From contig JAAYKC010000076.1 in the NCBI GenBank assembly GCA_012522645.1, positions 1 to 46,083 of the forward strand: a stretch of DNA of 46,083 bases, given 5' to 3'. The position numbers and the translations under genes are program-made. The notes below the pieces were generated by a model. It was given only the letters and a program-made list of their open reading frames with translations, made no database searches and was not told where the DNA came from. This DNA comes from Thermoplasmatales archaeon (lineage in GTDB: Archaea; Thermoplasmatota; Thermoplasmata; Methanomassiliicoccales; Methanomethylophilaceae). Every line of letters starts with the position of its first letter. Position 1 is the stretch's first letter. Of the stretch, positions 40,430 to 46,083 are shown piece by piece.

Positions 40430-41995
40430 ATGTCCAAAAAAATGACCCGATGGAAAGAAAAGTTGAGTGCCAGCCCCTATAATGACAGGGTGCTGCCGCT
40501 ACTTTCCCACAAAGTTGAGATTTTGGACACTACGCTGAGGGACGGAGAGCAGGCCCCCGGCATAGCCCTGTCCATGTCCGACAAGATCGCCATAGCGAGA
40601 GCCCTTGACGACCTCGGCGTGGACGAGATAGAGGCAGGCTTCTCGGCCTCGGGCAGGGATGAGAAGGAGACCCTGAAGAACATAGCCGGTCTCGGCCTCT
40701 CTGCGCGAGTATGCTCTCTCGCCAGGTCCACCGTATCAGATATAGATGCGGTGATAGACACAGGGCTGGATTACGTCCACACTTTCATAGCGACCTCCGA
40801 CATACATCTGGAGAGGAAGCTCAAGATGACGAAGGAGCAGGTCCTGGAAAGGGCCGTCTCCGCAGTGCAGTATGCCAAGGACCACGGCCTGAAGGTGCAG
40901 TTCTCATGCGAGGATGCGACCAGGAGCGACCTGGACTTCCTGAAGAAGGTATACGGCAGCGTGGTCGAGGCCGGTGCCGACGTGATCGATATACCGGATA
41001 CGGTGGGAGTGATGTCCCCCCGTTCCATGGATTTCCTGGTATCCGAGATCGCCAAAACGGTCAGGGTGCCGATAGCGGTGCACTGCCACAATGATATGGG
41101 GCTCGCCACTGCGAACTCCATAGCCGCGGTCGAGGCCGGAGCATCCCAGGTCCACGTATGCGTGAACGGCCTCGGGGAGAGAGCGGGCAATGCGCCGCTG
41201 GAGGAGGTGGCCGTGCTGCTCTTCATAAACTACGGGATCAGCACCGTGGACCTGTCCAAGATAGGTCAGGTGTCCAAGACGATATCCAGATACACAGGCT
41301 ATCCCATAGAGTACACGAAGCCGATCATAGGCAAGAATGCCTTCGCCCATGAATCCGGCATCCATGTGCACGGCATGCTGGCGGACTCCTCGACGTATGA
41401 GGCGTTCCCGCCGGAGCTGGTGGGGATGGACCGGAACCTTTCCCTGGGCAAGCATTCCGGGGCGCATTCCGTGAAGGAGAGGCTGGACCGCATGAAGGTC
41501 GACTTCCCCGATGAGAAGATGCCCGAGCTGATGGAGGCCATGAAGGCCATAGCGGTGGGCGGTAAGAAGATAGACGATATCGAGCTTGCCGTGATAGCTG
41601 ACAACGTCCTCTGGAAGGACCGCATCCAGCAATCCGTGGTGCTGAAGGAGTTCGTGGTCCTGACAGGAAAGAATGTCACGCCGACGGCCACGGTCACGAT
41701 AGAGGTGGACGGCAAGAGCAACACGGTGTCCCAGGTCGGCCTGGGTCCCGTGGATGCGGCCATGCATGCGATCAGAGAGGCCGTGAACGGGAACGTCTCC
41801 CTTGAGGAGCTGCGCCTGGACGCGATAACCGGAGGAAGCGACTCCATCTGCGAGGTGTCCGTCCTGGTGAAGGACACCAAGGGCGACGGGAAAGCATCCG
41901 CAGGGAAGGCCTTCGGCCTTGACATCGTCAACACATCCGTTGATGCGATCATGGAGGCCATAAACAGAGACCATTCCAGGAGGAAATCACAGTGA
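40430..41995 (+). CDS. leuA: 2-Isopropylmalate synthase (or citramalate synthase)
   Basis: The 521-residue protein has a DRE-TIM catalytic domain (EILDTTLRDGEQAPG, VHTFIATSDIHLE, VHCHNDMGLATANS, NGLGERAGNAPLEE, HESGIHVHGML) and a C-terminal LeuA regulatory domain (about 390-510) that usually carries leucine feedback control. It condenses acetyl-CoA with 2-ketoisovalerate for leucine, or with pyruvate in citramalate synthases; sequence alone does not decide. Length argues against the shorter homocitrate synthase AksA. It leads the operon and overlaps leuC by 4 bp (GTGA). Confidence 0.88.
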   Translation: MSKKMTRWKEKLSASPYNDRVLPLLSHKVEILDTTLRDGEQAPGIALSMSDKIAIARALDDLGVDEIEAGFSASGRDEKETLKNIAGLGLSARVCSLARSTVSDIDAVIDTGLDYVHTFIATSDIHLERKLKMTKEQVLERAVSAVQYAKDHGLKVQFSCEDATRSDLDFLKKVYGSVVEAGADVIDIPDTVGVMSPRSMDFLVSEIAKTVRVPIAVHCHNDMGLATANSIAAVEAGASQVHVCVNGLGERAGNAPLEEVAVLLFINYGISTVDLSKIGQVSKTISRYTGYPIEYTKPIIGKNAFAHESGIHVHGMLADSSTYEAFPPELVGMDRNLSLGKHSGAHSVKERLDRMKVDFPDEKMPELMEAMKAIAVGGKKIDDIELAVIADNVLWKDRIQQSVVLKEFVVLTGKNVTPTATVTIEVDGKSNTVSQVGLGPVDAAMHAIREAVNGNVSLEELRLDAITGGSDSICEVSVLVKDTKGDGKASAGKAFGLDIVNTSVDAIMEAINRDHSRRKSQ

Positions 41996-43245
41996 AAGGC
42001 AAGACCGTAGCGGAGAAGATACTATCCGCCAAATCAGGCCGGGATGCCCGGGCCGGAGACATAGTGGAGGCAGATGTGGATTATGTGATGGTCAACGATG
42101 TCACAGGGCCCATAGCCTTCAGAAGATTCGAGAGCCTGGGTCTTCCGCCCAAGAGGGAGAAGATAGTGCTCATACCCGACCACTACGTCCCCAACAAGGA
42201 CATAGCCTCGGCAGAACAGGCCAAGGAGATGAGGGAGTTCGCAGGCAGGCACGGGATAGGGAACTACTTCGAGGTGGGGAGATCCGGGGTCTGTCATCAG
42301 ATCATGATCGATGAGGGCTTCGCAGCCCCGGGGAGACTGATCGTCGGAGCGGACTCCCATACCTGCACATACGGCGGTCTGGGTGCCTTCTCCACAGGGA
42401 TCGGGTCGACAGAGGCGGCAGCGGTCTTCGCAACGGGCAGACTGTGGTTCAAGGTCCCGGAGTCTGTGAAGATCGAGCTGACGGGGAAATTCCGCAAGAA
42501 CGTGGGCGGGAAGGACCTGGTCATCAAGATCATCTCGGACATGGGAGTCGACGGGGCGATATACCAGGCATGGGAGTTCGGAGGGCCCGCCGCCGGTGAT
42601 GTGCCGGTGTCCGACAGGCTCACCATATGCAACATGGCCATCGAAGCGGGGGCCAAGGCAGGAATATTCCCATGCGATGCCAAGACCGAGGAGTATATCA
42701 GGGACATCGTCAAAGGTGATTACGAAGCGGTCGTTCCCGACAAGGACGCCGTCTACGCCAAGGTCCTGAAATACGACCTCTCGGAGCTGGAGCCGATGGT
42801 TGCATGCCCCCATCTGCCGGAGAACGGACGTCCGGTCAGAGAGGTGGACGTCGTCATAGATCAGGCATACCTCGGATCCTGCACGAACGGCAGGATAGAG
42901 GACATGAGGATCGCAGCGGGGATAATCAAGGGAAGGAAGGTGGCGCCCGGCGTGAGGATGATCGTGGTGCCCGCAAGCCCTTCCGTGCAGAGAGCGATGA
43001 TCGAAGAAGGGCTGATGACCATATTCATGGACGCCGGCGCCTTCGTATCCGGGCCGACCTGCGGCGCATGCCTGGGCGGCTACATGGGAATACTCGCGGA
43101 GGGTGAGAGGGCTGTTTCCTCTACGAACAGGAACTTCATCGGCAGGATGGGGCACAAGGGCTCCGAGGTGTATCTTGCCGGGCCTGAAGTAGTGGCGGCC
43201 TCCGCAGTGCTCGGCCGCATAGCAGTACCGGAGGACCTGTCATGA
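41992..43245 (+). CDS. leuC: 3-Isopropylmalate dehydratase large subunit
   Basis: This aconitase-family subunit isomerises 2- to 3-isopropylmalate. The 417-residue protein has DYVMVNDVTGPIAFRRFE, GVCHQIMIDEGFAAPG, VGADSHTCTYGGLGAFSTGI, YLGSCTNGRIEDMR and GPTCGACLGGYMG; the Cys in SCTNG and in TCGAC are the [4Fe-4S] ligands. The start is GTG at 41992 with AGGAGG about 8 nt before it, overlapping the leuA stop. It also overlaps leuD by four bases. Confidence 0.92.
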   Translation: MKGKTVAEKILSAKSGRDARAGDIVEADVDYVMVNDVTGPIAFRRFESLGLPPKREKIVLIPDHYVPNKDIASAEQAKEMREFAGRHGIGNYFEVGRSGVCHQIMIDEGFAAPGRLIVGADSHTCTYGGLGAFSTGIGSTEAAAVFATGRLWFKVPESVKIELTGKFRKNVGGKDLVIKIISDMGVDGAIYQAWEFGGPAAGDVPVSDRLTICNMAIEAGAKAGIFPCDAKTEEYIRDIVKGDYEAVVPDKDAVYAKVLKYDLSELEPMVACPHLPENGRPVREVDVVIDQAYLGSCTNGRIEDMRIAAGIIKGRKVAPGVRMIVVPASPSVQRAMIEEGLMTIFMDAGAFVSGPTCGACLGGYMGILAEGERAVSSTNRNFIGRMGHKGSEVYLAGPEVVAASAVLGRIAVPEDLS

Positions 43246-43724
43246 CGATCTACAGAGGGAGAGTATGGAGATTCGACGATCATGTCGATACGGATCAGAT
43301 AATCCCGGCCGAGCGCCTGGTGTCAGAGATGCTGAACTGCCTCGGGGATTTCGCGTTCGAGAAGGTCAGACCGGGGATCTCGGAGAAGATGAAGGACGGC
43401 GACATAATAGTCGCAGGCAAGAACTTCGGATGCGGATCATCCAGAGAGCATGCGCCGCTGGCGCTGATGGATGCAGGCATCTCGTGCGTTGTGGCCGAAT
43501 CCTTCTCCAGGATATTCTTCAGGAACTCGATAAATACGGGCCTGGCACTTGTTGAATGCAAGGTCGATATCAAAGAAGGGTCCGAAGCGGAGGTGGACAC
43601 CTCCGAAGGTACCATACGGGACATGAGCAACGGTAAGGTGTACAATTTCAAGAAGCATCCCGACTTCATACAGAATCTCATAGAATCCGGCGGTCTGATC
43701 GAGACCATAAGGAGAAAGAAATGA
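43242..43724 (+). CDS. leuD: 3-Isopropylmalate dehydratase small subunit with a non-canonical specificity loop
   Basis: The 160-residue swivel subunit has FDDHVDTDQIIPAERLVS, AGKNFGCGSSREHAPLAL and ESFSRIFFRNSINTG, typical of LeuD/HacB proteins. In methanogens the loop after IIP decides substrate: YLRT in isopropylmalate isomerase and YLVY in homoaconitase. Here it is RLVS (residues 25-28), matching neither, so the substrate range is uncertain although the operon points to leucine. Starts at ATG 43242 within the leuC stop. Confidence 0.9.
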   Translation: MTIYRGRVWRFDDHVDTDQIIPAERLVSEMLNCLGDFAFEKVRPGISEKMKDGDIIVAGKNFGCGSSREHAPLALMDAGISCVVAESFSRIFFRNSINTGLALVECKVDIKEGSEAEVDTSEGTIRDMSNGKVYNFKKHPDFIQNLIESGGLIETIRRKK

Positions 43725-44830
43725 AGCATCTGGCACTCATCCCGGGCGACGGGATAGGGAAGGATGTGACGGATGCAGGCATGCAGGTTCTGGATGCAGT
43801 GTCCGAGATATCCGGTTTCAGCTATGATGCGGAGCTCTTCGACATCGGTTCGGAGAGATATCTTGCTTCGGGTACACTTCTGGAAGATGGCGAGATAGAG
43901 GAGCTCAGATCCAAGGATGCGATATACTTCGGTGCGATCGGGGACCCCAGGGTCAGACCGGGGGTGCTGGAGCAGGGCGTGCTCCTGAGGCTCAGGTCAG
44001 CTTTGGACCAATACATAAACTTCAGACCGGTGACATCCGTTCACCCGTACGTACCGCTGAAGAGGGAGACCGATTTCGATATACACTTCCTCAGGGAGAA
44101 CACAGAGGATTTCTACATGGGGATGGGAGGCAGGATCCAGTCCGGAGGCAATCTGAAGCTCTCGGCGGCCCGGAGGCTGTACGATCTGAGGATATCCCTG
44201 GATCTCGATGCGGATGCGGAGGAGGATTTCGCAGTGGAGGTGGGCCTCCTGTCCAGGAAAGGTGTCGAGAGATTCGCGGATTACTCCTTCAGGCACGCCG
44301 AGTCCCTGGGACAGGACAAAGTAACTCTCGTGGACAAGGCCAATGTCTGCACGGGGATATACGGATTCCAGAGGGAGATCTTCGAACAGAAGGCCTCCGA
44401 GCACGGGATGGGACTTGACTTCATGTTCGTGGATGCCATGGCGATGGCGATGATAACCCGTCCGGAGAGATACGGCACAGTGGCGGTCCCGAATCTGTTC
44501 GGGGACATACTGACCGATCTGGGAGCTCAGCTGCAGGGCGGCCTCGGCCTCGGTGCCAGCGGGAACATAAACCCGGAGGGCGTGAGCATGTTCGAGCCCA
44601 TACACGGTTCGGCCCCGGATATCGCAGGGAAGGGCATAGCCAATCCGATCGCAGCCGTGATGGCCCTGAAGATGATGCTCGATGTCCTGGGTCACAGGGA
44701 GGAAGGGGAGATGGTCAGGAAGGCCGTGTCCGGATGCCTGGCTGAAGGCAAGGTCACACCGGACCTGGGCGGGAAGCTCAACACCTGGCAGGTGGCGGAA
44801 GATATATCCGCACGTATCCTGAAGGGATGA
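43721..44830 (+). CDS. leuB: 3-Isopropylmalate dehydrogenase
   Basis: This NAD-linked oxidative decarboxylase completes the leucine chain elongation. The 369-residue protein has LALIPGDGIGKDV, FGAIGDPRVRPGVLEQGVLLRLR, HFLRENTEDFYMGMGG, DKANVCTGIYGF, VDAMAMAMITRPERYGTVAVPN and the NAD-binding FEPIHGSAPDIAGKGIANPI. The acidic metal ligands are in place. Overlaps leuD by ATGA at its start and pcc1 by ATGA at its end. Confidence 0.92.
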   Translation: MKHLALIPGDGIGKDVTDAGMQVLDAVSEISGFSYDAELFDIGSERYLASGTLLEDGEIEELRSKDAIYFGAIGDPRVRPGVLEQGVLLRLRSALDQYINFRPVTSVHPYVPLKRETDFDIHFLRENTEDFYMGMGGRIQSGGNLKLSAARRLYDLRISLDLDADAEEDFAVEVGLLSRKGVERFADYSFRHAESLGQDKVTLVDKANVCTGIYGFQREIFEQKASEHGMGLDFMFVDAMAMAMITRPERYGTVAVPNLFGDILTDLGAQLQGGLGLGASGNINPEGVSMFEPIHGSAPDIAGKGIANPIAAVMALKMMLDVLGHREEGEMVRKAVSGCLAEGKVTPDLGGKLNTWQVAEDISARILKG

Positions 44831-45087
44831 GGATGAGGCTGGAGATAAGAGCGGAGTACGGGGACGAGGGGACGGCCGGAGCTGTCTTCGCCGCCCTGAT
44901 GCCTGACAATAAAGGCTATGTGGAATCGGAGATGAAAGGCAGGCAGCTGCTCTTCATCATCGAATCCTCTGATGCCGGCTCTATGAAGAACTCGGCCGAT
45001 GATCTCATGGCGTGCCTCAAGGCCGCCGAGAATTCCGTAGGCCTAATCCCCGGTGCCGCTGCGGACCTTGACTGCGACGCCCTTTGA
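44827..45087 (+). CDS. pcc1: KEOPS complex subunit Pcc1
   Basis: The 86-residue protein has the Pcc1 pattern: LEIRAEYGDEGTAGAVFAAL, PDNKGYVESEMKG, LLFIIESSDAGSMKNSADDL and a MACLKAAENSV helix. Pcc1 is the dimerising subunit of KEOPS, which makes t6A37 in ANN-decoding tRNAs. It is translationally coupled to leuB (ATGA); another ATG lies two codons on. The 3' end overlaps the convergent tgtA by 45 bp. Confidence 0.85.
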   Translation: MRMRLEIRAEYGDEGTAGAVFAALMPDNKGYVESEMKGRQLLFIIESSDAGSMKNSADDLMACLKAAENSVGLIPGAAADLDCDAL

Positions 45088-46083
45088 CATACTGGATATC
45101 TCATCTGCGGTCAGGAGCGCACGGCCGGTGGCCACGAAGCTGTCCTCCGAATCGGTGACGATCACCTCTTCCATGGGCCTTATCTCAGGGTCCGCCGACA
45201 GGACGAATCTGCAGAATGCGTTCCTTCCCTGTGACACGAAGGGAACGGAGTCGTCGTTCACAACCACTCTCATATGAGGTGCGGGAACGGCAGAGAGTAT
45301 GCGTCTGGCACCCTCTTCTCTGAGAGTGAACAGCCCGTCCCCTGCCCGCATGGAGAGCACATGCTCCCCGTCGGATATCACATTGCGGATCTTCCCGGTC
45401 TTGCGGCTCGTCACCAGTTCGATGTCCCCTCTGATCAGGGCATCTGCGGCAGCAATCCCGAACTGATATCTGGCGACTGCCCTGGCTCTTTCCACGTCGA
45501 CGTCATATCCCTCTCCCGTGACATCCGTATCCACGGGCCAGAGGGCGATCTCCTCGAATCCTGCATTATCCATGAAACAGGACAGCAGCTCGTCCTCTTC
45601 CTCTCCTATGTCATATTCCCTCTGCATAGGGAACACTGACTGTGCCAGAGGATAGATCTCATCGAGCTCTGCCGGCACCGGGCCGAAGGGAGATATGACG
45701 ACGGGTGTGAAACCCGCATCCCTGCAGGCCCCGAACTCCTCTGCATAGCATCTGCTGTACGGCTTCCCGCTCTCCAGGAAGAGAGCGGCCTTCTTCGTCG
45801 GCGGCACATACCGTGAGACGATCCTCTTGGAATATCTGAGGAATGACGGCCTGCCCCTTGTCTCCACGCCCGAATAGAACATGGCACCGTCCCTGCTGAC
45901 GGGTTCGGTCCTCTCCAGGAACTCTGAGTGATCGTAAAGTCTTCTGAGCCCTTCAAGCAGAGCAGGATGGGATCTGCACCTGTTCTCGGCCAGCTCCCAG
46001 AGCCTGCCCTCGGAGAGATACCTCTTGACGGTGTTCATCTCATTTCTTATCTGGTACAGGTTGTGACGTGCTATCGTCTTCTC
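45043..46083 (-). CDS. tgtA: Archaeal tRNA-guanine(15) transglycosylase, C-terminal part (5' end beyond window)
   Basis: TgtA inserts preQ0 at position 15 of tRNA, the first tRNA-bound step to archaeosine. The visible 346 residues cover the end of the catalytic part (ARHNLYQIRNEM), the C1/C2 domains (GRLWELAENRCRSHPALL, RDGAMFYSG, VISPFGPVPAELDEIYPLAQ), the segment RKTGKIRNV, and a PUA domain (VVVNDDSVPFVSQGRNAFCR, EVIVTDSEDSFVATGRALL). The frame stays open past a Met at 46038 to the edge, and HNLY is conserved in TgtA, so 46038 is internal. ArcS is the alternative, but its PC-x3-KPY motif is only partly kept (KPYSRC). Confidence 0.85.
   Translation of the reverse strand, partial: EKTIARHNLYQIRNEMNTVKRYLSEGRLWELAENRCRSHPALLEGLRRLYDHSEFLERTEPVSRDGAMFYSGVETRGRPSFLRYSKRIVSRYVPPTKKAALFLESGKPYSRCYAEEFGACRDAGFTPVVISPFGPVPAELDEIYPLAQSVFPMQREYDIGEEEDELLSCFMDNAGFEEIALWPVDTDVTGEGYDVDVERARAVARYQFGIAAADALIRGDIELVTSRKTGKIRNVISDGEHVLSMRAGDGLFTLREEGARRILSAVPAPHMRVVVNDDSVPFVSQGRNAFCRFVLSADPEIRPMEEVIVTDSEDSFVATGRALLTADEISSMSKGVAVKVRSGTGD

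Noticed and set aside
45043..46038. Complete 331-residue gene starting at Met 46038
   Set aside because: The frame is open to the window edge and the extra 15 codons (including HNLY) match the conserved TgtA core, so the gene is truncated by the window.

Overview
The window looks like a chromosome segment of a moderately GC-rich euryarchaeon, most likely a host-associated methanogen of the Methanomassiliicoccales (Thermoplasmata). Archaeal marks include sn-glycerol-1-phosphate dehydrogenase, archaeal-type MetK, NadM, FEN1 with a PIP box, L40e, KEOPS Pcc1, archaeal TgtA with a PUA domain, UPF0179, and the AcnX-type phosphomevalonate dehydratase of the archaeal mevalonate route. Promoters carry TATA boxes, many about 25-35 nt before the start codon, which suggests short-leader or leaderless mRNAs. 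HypA and HypD point to a [NiFe] hydrogenase, and a REC-DUF835 protein and a BspA-like leucine-rich repeat protein fit Thermoplasmata. The order-level placement is an inference; no mcr, mtt or pyl gene is present.

Layout. 1-2.5 kb: a BspA-like repeat surface protein broken by an in-frame TGA at a conserved Cys codon, then a gene-poor stretch with a decayed miniature copy of its 5' end. 2.5-9.8 kb: a small membrane protein, phosphomevalonate dehydratase with its small subunit fused to a Nudix domain, ileS, fen, and rpe. 9.8-15.4 kb: RNase Z, an HTH-CBS regulator divergent from metK, a winged-helix protein, a TIM-barrel protein and a C_GCAxxG_C_C protein. 15.5-19.2 kb: L40e, REC-DUF835, enolase and nicotinate phosphoribosyltransferase. 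19.2-23.1 kb: a possible small RNA, then a metal-handling group (Cys-pair protein, COG0523 GTPase, partner with a Cys/His tail) and topoisomerase I. 23.2-29.6 kb: an orphan gene, a NikR-like regulator lacking the nickel ligands with DUF2284, a PP-loop/folC/nth chain, and hypA-hypD with an unknown gene. 29.5-39.8 kb: repair genes (AlkD, Ogt), DUF1848, a BASS transporter, a UbiA/MenA-UbiE pair, NadM-PncC-E1-like, purC, UPF0179-egsA and an iron-sulfur flavoprotein. 39.9-46.1 kb: superoxide reductase, a leuA-leuC-leuD-leuB-pcc1 operon, and the C-terminal half of TgtA running off the right edge.

The genome is very compact. Same-strand genes are often joined by 4-bp ATGA/GTGA/TTGA overlaps, and nine of the eleven convergent pairs overlap at their stop codons. 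Most of the window is housekeeping. The parts most worth a second look are the AcnX small subunit-Nudix fusion, the COG0523 GTPase operon with a separate metal-tail partner, the NikR relative without Ni ligands, the prenyltransferase/UbiE pair, the non-canonical LeuD specificity loop, the metK-divergent HTH-CBS regulator, and the broken and duplicated repeat-protein locus.
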